Of a DNA stretch of 64,000 nt, positions 44,845 to 52,888 are shown piece after piece (position 1 is the first letter of the stretch; each line of letters starts with the position of its first letter). The notes beneath the pieces are model-generated. The model searched no databases, was not told the DNA's origin, and saw only the letters and a program-made list of their open reading frames with translations. Origin of the DNA: Sphingomonas rosea (lineage in GTDB: Bacteria; Pseudomonadota; Alphaproteobacteria; Sphingomonadales; Sphingomonadaceae); the NCBI RefSeq assembly GCF_039538065.1, contig NZ_BAABBR010000001.1, positions 2,456,501 to 2,520,500 on the forward strand. Direction: 5' to 3'. Position numbers and translations under genes: made by a program.

Positions 44845-45785
44845 CAGGGGAAGCGGAACTGGTGCGAGATGGCGGTGTCCAGCGCGGCATTTTCCTCGAT
44901 ATAATCGCGCAGGAACTCGTGGAGACCGCTGCGGAACACCTCGCCGATGTTGGTCTCGGTCAGCCGCGAATGGCGAAGGCGCGCAAGCCGGTCGGCCTCG
45001 CCCTGCCGCCCGGTCCGCCCACCGATCTCGGCGAGCAGGTCGACCACCTCGGTCGAAGCGCCGGCGATCGAACGCGGCAATTCGCTCTTGAAGATGAGCA
45101 GGTCGGCGACGAGCCACGGCTTCAGCGTATCGTGATAGAACAACCGATAGGCGTTGCGGGCCGAGACGGTCTGCAGGATCGCAGTCCACTGGTCGCGGTC
45201 GAGGACCCCGCCGACCTTCTGCTCCTTCGGCAGGAGCAGGTAATATTTGACGTCGAGAAGGCGGGCGCTGTTGTCCCCGCGCTCGATCGCCGAGCCGAGG
45301 CGCATGAACCAGAAGCCCTCGTGACGCAGCATGCGGGCAAGCGCGCCTTCGAAGCCCCGGCTGTTGGCCTTGAGCGTGTCGATCAGCGAGAGCGTGTTCT
45401 GGATACCGCCCGGACTGGTGCGGTCGCCGACGTCGAGCCAGGCGCGATTGATCGCTTCCCACACTTCGGAGGACAAGGCGTTGCGCGCCGAGCGGGCATT
45501 GTCGCGGGCGCGGGACAGGCACGAGCGGATCGAATTGGGATTGTCGAGGTCGAGCGCAAGCGCCTTGCAGACGTTGAACGCGGTCGCGCCGGGTTGCGCG
45601 GTGTCGCCCGGCGCGGGACCGCGGCCGACCACCGCGAGCGCGCTTTCCCACGTCGCGTTGGCGGCATCGATGCCATAGGAGAGCGATGACAGGCGCAGGG
45701 TCGCCTCGATCAGCCGGGTCGTGAACTCGGCGCGCTCCATGTAGCGCCCGATCCAGTAGAGGTTAGCGGCTGTACGGGAGAGCAT
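44844..45785 (-). CDS. Alpha-E domain protein
   Basis: A 313-residue all-helical alpha-E protein. The family start MLSRTAANLYWIGRYMERAE and the LGSAIERGDNSARLLDVKYY and FLRDYIEENAALD segments are diagnostic. No catalytic residue is known to me. It overlaps the ATP-grasp gene by 23 bases and the transglutaminase by one, the invariant arrangement of this conserved gene trio. It is predicted to partner the ATP-grasp enzyme. Confidence 0.92.
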   Translation of the reverse strand: MLSRTAANLYWIGRYMERAEFTTRLIEATLRLSSLSYGIDAANATWESALAVVGRGPAPGDTAQPGATAFNVCKALALDLDNPNSIRSCLSRARDNARSARNALSSEVWEAINRAWLDVGDRTSPGGIQNTLSLIDTLKANSRGFEGALARMLRHEGFWFMRLGSAIERGDNSARLLDVKYYLLLPKEQKVGGVLDRDQWTAILQTVSARNAYRLFYHDTLKPWLVADLLIFKSELPRSIAGASTEVVDLLAEIGGRTGRQGEADRLARLRHSRLTETNIGEVFRSGLHEFLRDYIEENAALDTAISHQFRFP

Positions 45786-47238
45786 GCTGCTCCTCCGTGG
45801 GCTGGAGCTCGGGCGCGGCGATGATGAGGCTGTCCTTGGTGCCGCCGCCCTGGCTCGAATTGACCACCAGCGACCCTTCGGCGAGCGCGACGCGGGTCAG
45901 GCCACCGGGCACGATGGTGACCCGGTCGGCCCCGCTCAGGATGAACGGACGGAAGTCGACGTGGCGCGGGGTGATGCCCTTTTCGGCCAGCGTCGGGACG
46001 GTCGAGAGCGCGAGGGTCGGCTGCGCGATGTAACGCTGCGGCTCGGCCATCAGCGCGGTGCGGAAGTCGTCGATCTCCTGGCGGCTGGCGGTCGGGCCCA
46101 CCAGCATCCCGTAGCCGCCCGAACCGTCGACCAGCTTCACCACCAGTTTCTCGAGATTCTCGAGGGTGTAGCGAAGCGCCTGCGGCTCGCGGCAGCGAAA
46201 GGTCTCGACATTGGGGAGCAGCGCGTCGGTGCCCATGTAGTAGCGGACGATCTCGGGCATGAAGCTGTAGACCGCCTTGTCGTCGGCGATCCCGGTGCCC
46301 GGCGCGTTGACGATGGTGACGTTGCCCGCGCGATAGGCCGACATCAGGCCCGGCACGCCGAGCCCGCTGTCAGGGTTGAAGACGAGCGGATCGAGGAAGG
46401 CGTCGTCGATGCGGCGGTAGATGACGTCGACCCGCACGCGGCCTTCGATGGTCCGCATGTAGACAATGTCGTCGGCGACCTCGAGGTCGCGGCCCTCGAC
46501 CAGCTCGATCCCCATGCTGTCGGCAAGGAAGCTGTGCTCGTAGAAGGCGCTGTTGTAATGGCCCGGCGTCAGCAGCACGCAGGTCGGTTCCTGCGATCCG
46601 CGCGGCGCGACCGAATAGAGCATGTCGCGCAGGAGGTCGGGATAGGTGTCGATCGGCTGCACCGCCAATTGCGCGAACAATTCGGGGCAAAGGCGGAGCA
46701 TCGCCTCGCGATTTTCGAGCATGTAGGAGACGCCCGAGGGCGTTCGGGCATTGTCCTCAAGGACGAAGAAATCGTCCGCCCCGGTGCGAACGATGTCGAT
46801 CCCGCAGATGTGCGTGTAGATCCCGTGGGGCGGCACGATCGCGTTGGCGGGGATGCAGAATTGCGGATTGCCGAGGATCACGTCCTCGGGGACGACCTTG
46901 TCCTTGAGGATGTGGCGCGGCCCGTAGACGTCGGCGACGAAGGCGTTCAGCGCCCGCACCCGCTGTTCGAGGCCGAGCGACAACTTGTCCCATTCGGCGG
47001 CGGTGAACATGCGGGGCACGATGTCGAACGGGATGATCCGCTCGCCTGCCTGCTCGTCACCATAGACGCTGAAAGTGATCCCGAGGCTGCGGAAGGCGGC
47101 CTCGGCCATCGCCTGTCGCCGCGCGAGCTCGGTCACCGGCGTATTCTTGAGCCATTCGCCCAATTGCTCGAAGCCGGGACGCGGGGTCTCGCCCGAGCCC
47201 TGCCCCCAGAGTTCGTCAAAGGCCTTGCGCGCCGCCAT
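45763..47238 (-). CDS. Circularly permuted ATP-grasp ligase
   Basis: A 491-residue member of the circularly permuted ATP-grasp type 2 family (former DUF404/DUF407). Signature stretches include GERIIPFDIVPRMFTAAEW, FFVLEDNARTPSGVSYML and GNVTIVNAPGTGIADDKAVY. VDGSGGYGMLVGP is the nucleotide-binding loop, and VNSSQGGGTKDSLI ends the domain. It should form an amide or peptide bond at the expense of ATP; substrate unknown. ATG 47238 lies two bases past the M3 peptidase stop. It belongs with the alpha-E and transglutaminase genes. Confidence 0.92.
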   Translation of the reverse strand: MAARKAFDELWGQGSGETPRPGFEQLGEWLKNTPVTELARRQAMAEAAFRSLGITFSVYGDEQAGERIIPFDIVPRMFTAAEWDKLSLGLEQRVRALNAFVADVYGPRHILKDKVVPEDVILGNPQFCIPANAIVPPHGIYTHICGIDIVRTGADDFFVLEDNARTPSGVSYMLENREAMLRLCPELFAQLAVQPIDTYPDLLRDMLYSVAPRGSQEPTCVLLTPGHYNSAFYEHSFLADSMGIELVEGRDLEVADDIVYMRTIEGRVRVDVIYRRIDDAFLDPLVFNPDSGLGVPGLMSAYRAGNVTIVNAPGTGIADDKAVYSFMPEIVRYYMGTDALLPNVETFRCREPQALRYTLENLEKLVVKLVDGSGGYGMLVGPTASRQEIDDFRTALMAEPQRYIAQPTLALSTVPTLAEKGITPRHVDFRPFILSGADRVTIVPGGLTRVALAEGSLVVNSSQGGGTKDSLIIAAPELQPTEEQHALPYSR

Positions 47239-47240
47239 GG

Positions 47241-49235
47241 TCAGGCAAGGCTCCGCGCGCGGAGCAGCGCGGCCTCGTCGGGCGCACGGCCGCGGAAGGC
47301 AGTGAAGCTCGTCATCGGATCGCGCGCATCGCCCTGCGCCAGGACTTCGCGGCGAAGGCGGTCGGCCAGCTCGGGATCGAACAGGTTGCCGGTCGCAGTG
47401 AAGGCTTCGAACACGTCGGCATCGAGCACCTCGGCCCAGAGATAGCTGTAGTAAGCGCTGGCATAGCCCCCGTCGAAGACATGGGTGAAGTAAGCCAGCC
47501 GGTGGCGCATTCCGATGGCGTCGGGCGTGCCGAGCGCGGCGAGCGTGTCGCGCTCGAAGGCTGCGATGTCGGTCGGCGGCGGCTGGGTCTGGTGCAGTTT
47601 CAGGTCGACGATCGCCGAGGCGAGAAACTCGATCGTCGCAAAGCCCTGGCCGAAGGTCTCGGCGCGGCCGATCGCCTCGACGAGATCGTCCGGGATGCCG
47701 AAGCCGCGCAGCGCTTCGGGCGACGCGACCCAGTGCTCCATGAGCTTGCTCGGGAACTCGACGAAGTCGCGCGCGACGGCGGTGCCGGCAAGGCTCGGAT
47801 AGGTGACGTCGGACAGCAACGCATGAAGCGCGTGCCCGAATTCGTGGAACAGGGTGCGCGCTTCGTCGAGCGTCAGCAGCGCGTCGTCCTCGGGCTCGGC
47901 GCGGGTGAAGTTGGCGACGGTGTAGACGATCGGGCGAACCGCCGCGTCCATCTTTTCCTGCACGCGGAGGCTGCCCATCCAGGCGCCGCCGTGCTTTTCG
48001 GGCCGTGCAAGATAGTCGGTGAAGAGGAGGCCGAGCGGCGTGCCGTCGGCATTGTCGACCGACCATGCGCAGACGTCCGGATGATAGACCGCGACGTCCT
48101 CGCGGCGAGTGAAGCGCAGCCCGTAAAGGCGCTCCGCCGCGGCGAAGGCGGCGCTCCGAACCTTGCCGAGCGACAGGTGCGAGCGAACGGCGGCGGCGTC
48201 ATAAGCGAAGCGCTCGCGCCGGACGCGGTCGGCGAAATAGCGCCAGTCCCAGGCGGCGAGCTCGAAATCATTGCCGTCGCGCGTGACGATCTGCTGCAGC
48301 GCCTCGGCCTCGCGCCTGGCCTGGACGAGGCCCGGGCGCCAGACGCGGTCCATCAGGCCGGCGGCAGCCTCCGGGGTCTTCGCCATCGAATCTTCAAGCG
48401 CATATTGCGCATAGGATGCGTAGCCGAGGAGCCGTGCCTTCTCGTCGCGCAGCGCGACGATCTCGGCGATGACCGGAAGATTGTCATACGGACCCGACTG
48501 GCAGCGTCCGGTGAAGGCGCGCCACACGCGCTCGCGCACCGCCCGGCTGTCGGCGAAGGTCAGCAGGCTCTCGTAGGTCCCGCGGTCGGCGCGGAACAGG
48601 TGCTGGCCGGCAAGGCCGCGTGCCGCCGCCGCCGCGCGCCCGAGCGCGCACTGGTCCTCGGGGATGCCGTCGCTTTCGTCGTCGGCGACGAGGATCTCGG
48701 TCTCGTTGGTCGCGGCCAGGACGTTCTGGCCGAAGATGACGCCAAGTTCGGAAAGGCGCGTGCTGATCTCGGCGAGGCGGTGCTTGGCCGCCGCATCGAG
48801 CGCGGCACCGCCGGCGACGAAACCCTTGTAGCTGTTGTCGACCAGCCGCGCCTGTTCGGGCGTCAGCGTTTCGCGGGTCTTCCACACCGTCGCAACGCGC
48901 TCGAACAGCGCCACGTCGTGGCTGACTTCGAGCCCCCAGGCGGTCAGCCGCGCGGAGACGTCGGCCTCGATCGCGTGGATCGCATCGTCGGCCTGCGCGG
49001 AAGACAAGGTCCAGAAGATCCGCCGGACCCGCGCCAGCACCGCGCCAGAGCGCTCGAGCGCTTCGACCGTGTTGGCGAAAGTGGGCGCGGCGGGATTGCC
49101 GGTGATCGCCGCGAGTTCGGCGCGGCTCAGCCGGATGCCCTCGTCGATCGCGGGCAGAAACTGGTCGGCGCGGATCGCCGCGAAATCGGGCGAGCCGGCC
49201 GGGCCTCCCCACTCCTGGAGGAGCGGATTAGGCAA
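47241..49235 (-). CDS. M3-family oligopeptidase
   Basis: A 664-residue zinc oligopeptidase of the Dcp/oligopeptidase A group. The site HEFGHALHALL (His464, Glu465, His468) is followed by the third zinc ligand in DFVEFPSKLMEHW. FDGGYASAYYSYLWAEVLDADVF near the C-terminus is family-typical. Length is normal. No signal peptide, so cytoplasmic. The start is TTG 49235, overlapping the preceding transglutaminase by eight bases; an in-frame ATG would remove the conserved NPLL start. Its insertion between transglutaminase and ATP-grasp genes suggests it processes the peptide product or substrate. Confidence 0.92.
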   Translation of the reverse strand: MPNPLLQEWGGPAGSPDFAAIRADQFLPAIDEGIRLSRAELAAITGNPAAPTFANTVEALERSGAVLARVRRIFWTLSSAQADDAIHAIEADVSARLTAWGLEVSHDVALFERVATVWKTRETLTPEQARLVDNSYKGFVAGGAALDAAAKHRLAEISTRLSELGVIFGQNVLAATNETEILVADDESDGIPEDQCALGRAAAAARGLAGQHLFRADRGTYESLLTFADSRAVRERVWRAFTGRCQSGPYDNLPVIAEIVALRDEKARLLGYASYAQYALEDSMAKTPEAAAGLMDRVWRPGLVQARREAEALQQIVTRDGNDFELAAWDWRYFADRVRRERFAYDAAAVRSHLSLGKVRSAAFAAAERLYGLRFTRREDVAVYHPDVCAWSVDNADGTPLGLLFTDYLARPEKHGGAWMGSLRVQEKMDAAVRPIVYTVANFTRAEPEDDALLTLDEARTLFHEFGHALHALLSDVTYPSLAGTAVARDFVEFPSKLMEHWVASPEALRGFGIPDDLVEAIGRAETFGQGFATIEFLASAIVDLKLHQTQPPPTDIAAFERDTLAALGTPDAIGMRHRLAYFTHVFDGGYASAYYSYLWAEVLDADVFEAFTATGNLFDPELADRLRREVLAQGDARDPMTSFTAFRGRAPDEAALLRARSLA

Positions 49236-50043
49236 TGCTGTCGACCTCGTCGGTGTGGACGTCGAAGCCGGTCAAGATCGCCGAGCCGAAGGACGTGGTC
49301 AGCGCGCAGTCGGTGGCGTCGCGGCCGCGGGCCATGAGGATGCGCCCGATCCGCGGCTTGTTGTGGCGCGCGTCGACCGTGTGCCACTCGCCGCCGAGAT
49401 AGGCTTCGAACCAGGCCGAGAAGTCCATCGGCGCGTCGGCCTTGGGAACCCCGATCTCGCCGAGGAAACCGGTGCAGTAACGCGCCGGAATGTTCATGCA
49501 GCGGCACAGCGTGATCGCGAGGTGCGCATAGTCGCGGCAGACCCCGCGTCGCTCCTGGTGGGCGTCCCACGCGGTCTTGGTCGAGCGGGCGTGCTGGTAG
49601 CCGAACTCGATCTGCTTGTGGGTGAAGTCGAGGATCGCCTGAAGCCGGGTCCAGCCCGGTTCGACGTGGCCGAACAGGCCCCAGGCGGTATCCGACAGCC
49701 GGTCGGTCTCACAGTAGCGGCTGCCCAGGAGATAGACGAGGACCTCGTCGGGCAGGTCCTGGACCGGATGCTGGATGGCGTCGGGCGTGACCCGGTCGGG
49801 CTCGCCGCTGTCCTCGATCACGAAGGTATTCGACAGCAAGGTCTCGCCCTCGGGAAGGACGAAGCGGGTCGCGATGTTGCCGAAACCGTCGCGATAATCG
49901 TGCATCGGGATTTCGGGATCGCTGCGAAGCCGGGGCTGGGTTTTGAGATACTGGTGACGCGATTCATGCACGCCAAGCAGGGCCATCATCGGCGTCGGCT
50001 GCTTGCACGTGAAGCGGATGTCGTAACCGGCGCGGATCAGCAT
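49228..50043 (-). CDS. Transglutaminase-like protein 2
   Basis: A 271-residue transglutaminase-like protein. The Cys lies in RRGVCRDYAHLA, the His region in SAWFEAYLGGEWHTVDARHN, and the core has TDRLSDTAWGLFG. The N-terminal beta domain differs from the other two paralogues of the operon, suggesting distinct specificity. ATG 50043 overlaps the TAA of the upstream transglutaminase by one base (TAATG), and its 3' end overlaps the M3 gene by eight bases. Confidence 0.9.
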   Translation of the reverse strand: MLIRAGYDIRFTCKQPTPMMALLGVHESRHQYLKTQPRLRSDPEIPMHDYRDGFGNIATRFVLPEGETLLSNTFVIEDSGEPDRVTPDAIQHPVQDLPDEVLVYLLGSRYCETDRLSDTAWGLFGHVEPGWTRLQAILDFTHKQIEFGYQHARSTKTAWDAHQERRGVCRDYAHLAITLCRCMNIPARYCTGFLGEIGVPKADAPMDFSAWFEAYLGGEWHTVDARHNKPRIGRILMARGRDATDCALTTSFGSAILTGFDVHTDEVDSIA

Positions 50044-50969
50044 TAAGAGGACTTTCTCGATACGGTGGCCGGAACGGCCGGGATTTCTGGTTCGACTTGC
50101 TCATCGAGCGTGACGTCGACGGTGACTTCCATCCCGAGGTCGCTGGCGGGAAACCCGCTCCACGTCCCGGAAATCGGAATGGCTTGCGCCGGATCGCGGG
50201 CGACGGCGACCCGGATCAAGCCCGAATTCCCGACGATCCCGTTGGTCGGGTCGAACTCGACCCAGCCCGAACCGGGCAGGAAGATCCGGACCCACGCATG
50301 TGTGCTACCACCCCCGACACGCCCCGAAGTTCCTTTGGGATTATACAGATAGCCCGAGACGAAGTGGGCGGCGAGTCCCAGTGCGCGGCAGGCCTCGATC
50401 ATCAGCACCGCAAAATCGCGGCAGGTGCCCTGGCGCTTCTGGAGGGTCTCGATCGGTCGCTGCGTGCCCTTCTCGGCGCGCGGCAGGTAGGTGAAGTCGC
50501 GGCGGATCGCGTTGGTCATCGCGGTCAGCATCGCCAGCGTGTCGGTCTCGGCGCTCTTCTTGACGAACTTGCGCGCCCAATGGTCGAGGATCCGCTCGGG
50601 ATCGTGGTGCTGGCGCTCCATCGAGCGAAGCAGGTCGGGCATGTCGTCGGGCGAATAGCCGAAGGGATAGCGCCGGGCGTAGGGCTCGATCTCGACCTCG
50701 TCGTTCAGCAGCGGGCTGTGCTTGAGGCGGATCCAGCTGTCGATCCGCAATTCCTTGGCCCGGCGATTGAACGTCGCGAGCGCGAGGGAGTTACCGAACA
50801 CGTCCTGGGTCCACCGCAGTTCGGCGGGCTCGGGCGTGATGTCCAGGCGGGCTTCGAGCAGATGCTGGTCGTAGCTTTCGCGCGGACGGACAAATATGCG
50901 GTGTTCGCCGAAGGATACGGGCTGCCGGTACGTGTAGCGCGTCACATGGGAGATGGTCAGGATCGTCAT
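50043..50969 (-). CDS. Transglutaminase-like protein 1
   Basis: A 308-residue protein with the bacterial transglutaminase N-terminal domain (ISHVTRYTYRQPVSFGEHR) and the catalytic core, with Cys in RQGTCRDFAVLM, His in STHAWVRIFLPG and Asp in WVEFDPTNG. It is the promoter-proximal gene of the six-gene operon. Its ATG at 50969 shares the tetranucleotide CATG with the start of the divergent N-formylglutamate amidohydrolase gene, so the promoters lie inside the coding regions. Confidence 0.9.
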   Translation of the reverse strand: MTILTISHVTRYTYRQPVSFGEHRIFVRPRESYDQHLLEARLDITPEPAELRWTQDVFGNSLALATFNRRAKELRIDSWIRLKHSPLLNDEVEIEPYARRYPFGYSPDDMPDLLRSMERQHHDPERILDHWARKFVKKSAETDTLAMLTAMTNAIRRDFTYLPRAEKGTQRPIETLQKRQGTCRDFAVLMIEACRALGLAAHFVSGYLYNPKGTSGRVGGGSTHAWVRIFLPGSGWVEFDPTNGIVGNSGLIRVAVARDPAQAIPISGTWSGFPASDLGMEVTVDVTLDEQVEPEIPAVPATVSRKSS

Positions 50970-51771
50970 GCAAAATCAGCCCATCGTCGAAGCGTCACCA
51001 CATCCCCCTATCTTGGCCGCCGATGAGCCGCCACCCGTCAAAGTGCTTAATCCCGATGCGCCCTCCCCGTTCCTGCTGCTCGGCGATCATGCCGGAAATG
51101 TCATTCCAAGGGGGATGGCGGACCTCGGCCTCGACGAGACCGAGCGCACGCGGCACATCGCCTGGGACATCGGGATCGCGGCGCTGGGCGAGGCGCTGTC
51201 GGAACGGCTGAACGCCACCTTCATCCGCCAGACCTATTCGCGGCTGGTGATCGACTGCAACCGGCGGCCCGGCGCGCCCGATTCGATTCCCCCCGTGAGC
51301 GACGGGACGGCGATCGCCGCCAATGCCGCGCTCGATGCAGCGGGCGCGGCGGCGCGCGCGGATGCGATCCATGCGCCCTACCAGGCGGTGATCGGCGAGG
51401 CGATCGAGCGCCGGCTGGCGGCGGGCCAGGAAACGATCCTCATCGCGCTGCACAGCTTCACGCCCCGGATGCGCGGGATCGACCGGCCGTGGAAGGTCGG
51501 CATCCTCCACGACAAGGGCGACAGCCGTTTCGCCCGCGCCATGCTCGAATATTTCGCGCGCGACCCCGACCTTCATGCCGGGGACAATGAGCCTTATTCG
51601 ATGGACATCATCGACTACACGATCCCGTTCCACGCCTACGATCGCCGCCTGCCCTATGCCGAGATCGAGATTCGGCAGGACCTGCTCGCCGACGAAGCGG
51701 GGATCGCGGAGTGGTGCGACCGGACCGAACAGGCGTTGATTTCTGCCCGTGCGCGGTATCGCGACCTTTAG
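50968..51771 (+). CDS. N-formylglutamate amidohydrolase family protein
   Basis: A 267-residue zinc-amidohydrolase-like protein of the FGase family: LLLGDHAGNVIPRGM, VIDCNRRPGAPDSI, LIALHSFTPRMRG and YAEIEIRQDLLAD are conserved. It could cleave N-formylglutamate or another N-acyl or small amide. ATG 50968 is chosen, with CAGGAT upstream; ATG 50953 is also in frame. It is divergent from the transglutaminase/ATP-grasp operon with overlapping start codons, and such amidohydrolases recur beside this type of cluster, suggesting a functional link. No histidine-utilisation genes are nearby. Confidence 0.88.
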   Translation: MQNQPIVEASPHPPILAADEPPPVKVLNPDAPSPFLLLGDHAGNVIPRGMADLGLDETERTRHIAWDIGIAALGEALSERLNATFIRQTYSRLVIDCNRRPGAPDSIPPVSDGTAIAANAALDAAGAAARADAIHAPYQAVIGEAIERRLAAGQETILIALHSFTPRMRGIDRPWKVGILHDKGDSRFARAMLEYFARDPDLHAGDNEPYSMDIIDYTIPFHAYDRRLPYAEIEIRQDLLADEAGIAEWCDRTEQALISARARYRDL

Positions 51772-51836
51772 GGGCGTCGAACCCGAGCTTTTCTGCTAGG
51801 GAGCGCCCGATACCCCGAACATCGAACCGGAAACCC

Positions 51837-52175
51837 ATGAAAGCCTATACGAATACCACGTTCCAGGACCGCGCTTCGCAGGCCGCAGAAGCCAAGCAGC
51901 GCAAGATCGAGATGCTCCGCAAGAAGCCGCCGGTCGATCGGGCCGCCGAAGAAGCCCGCGTCGCCTCGCAGGCCCGGCGCGAGGCCGCCGAGGCCGAGAA
52001 GCGCGCGAACCGCAAGGCCGCCGAGGAAGCCGCCAGGCAGGCTGCCCTCGACGAGAAGAAGGCCGCAGAAGACGCCGAGGCCGAGCGGCTGGCGAAGATC
52101 AAGCCCGAGCTGACCGAAGAAGAGCGCAAGGCCGCGCGCGACGCTCGTTACGCTGCCCGCAAGGCCCGGCGCTAA
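51837..52175 (+). CDS. DUF6481 family coiled-coil protein
   Basis: A 112-residue, highly charged, alanine/lysine/glutamate-rich protein, predicted as one long helix or coiled coil after a short N-terminus (MKAYTNTTFQDRASQAAEAK). It matches the small alphaproteobacterial DUF6481 group; function unknown. It ends in a basic KARR tail that might bind nucleic acid or ribosomes. A strong hairpin at 52186-52214 follows. ATG 51837 is the only start in the conserved part. Confidence 0.85.
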   Translation: MKAYTNTTFQDRASQAAEAKQRKIEMLRKKPPVDRAAEEARVASQARREAAEAEKRANRKAAEEAARQAALDEKKAAEDAEAERLAKIKPELTEEERKAARDARYAARKARR

Positions 52176-52185
52176 CTTGAACTCT

Positions 52186-52214
52186 TGGCCGTCCGGGTTT
52201 TTCCCGGGCGGCCA
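52186..52214. terminator. Bidirectional terminator between convergent genes
   Basis: TGGCCGTCCGGG and CCCGGGCGGCCA pair in a 12-bp stem with one G-U and a TTTTT loop. It sits 10 bases after the DUF6481 stop and 4 bases before the GNAT stop, and should serve both transcripts. Confidence 0.75.
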
Positions 52215-52218
52215 GTGC

Positions 52219-52641
52219 CTAGACCGCGCGCCGGAAGAACACCTCGCCGTCGGGCCCGGTCTGCGTGCGCTGCCATCCGGCGCGGCCGTAGAATTTGATC
52301 GCCCTGCTTCCTTCCTCGGTGCTGAGTGAGAGGTTGGCGATGCCTTGCGAGCGCGCCCAGGACAGGATGCGTTCGTGGAGTGCTTGGCCGACCCCGGCCC
52401 CTTCGGCCCCGACCCGGACGAACAGGGCCCAGACCCAGCGCGCCTGCGCGTCGACCGCGGCAAAGCCGAGCATTCCGGCCGCATCCTCGGCGATCCAGCT
52501 GCTGCCCGACGCGATATAGGGGAGGTAGGAGGCCTCGCGGATCAGCGTCGTCTCGGACAGGCGGTTTTCCCGCGCGGCCTTCCGGATGGCGTGCATCGCC
52601 GGAACGTCGCGGACCGTGGCGCGCCTGATGGTCGGTGTCAT
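52219..52641 (-). CDS. GNAT-family N-acetyltransferase
   Basis: A 140-residue GNAT acetyltransferase. Motif A is VGAEGAGVGQALHERILSWA, the acetyl-CoA pyrophosphate loop, and the C-terminal KFYGRAGWQR gives the usual beta-bulge. The substrate is not shown; single-domain GNATs like this often acetylate small amines. ATG 52641 is preferred because the conserved TIRRAT start follows at once. It converges on the DUF6481 gene with a shared hairpin. Confidence 0.88.
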   Translation of the reverse strand: MTPTIRRATVRDVPAMHAIRKAARENRLSETTLIREASYLPYIASGSSWIAEDAAGMLGFAAVDAQARWVWALFVRVGAEGAGVGQALHERILSWARSQGIANLSLSTEEGSRAIKFYGRAGWQRTQTGPDGEVFFRRAV

Positions 52642-52888
52642 CGACGCGCCCTGCCAGTCCCAAGCCGCGGCGGCAATGATTGTCGGTTGCCGGACTTTCT
52701 GTTGCGCCCCGGGAACAAGTGGCTTTCGGCTTCGTAACGACTTTCGGGTGCCATGGCCGGGCTCGCGCCTGCCGACCCTCGTTCGCGTTCCCCTATTCTT
52801 CCGTCGCTTGCGAAGGTTCGTGTCATGCCGTCCCGCCACCGTCCCGCCCTGCGCCAGCACGGTCCGGTCGAAGCCTGAGGCGTCCGGC

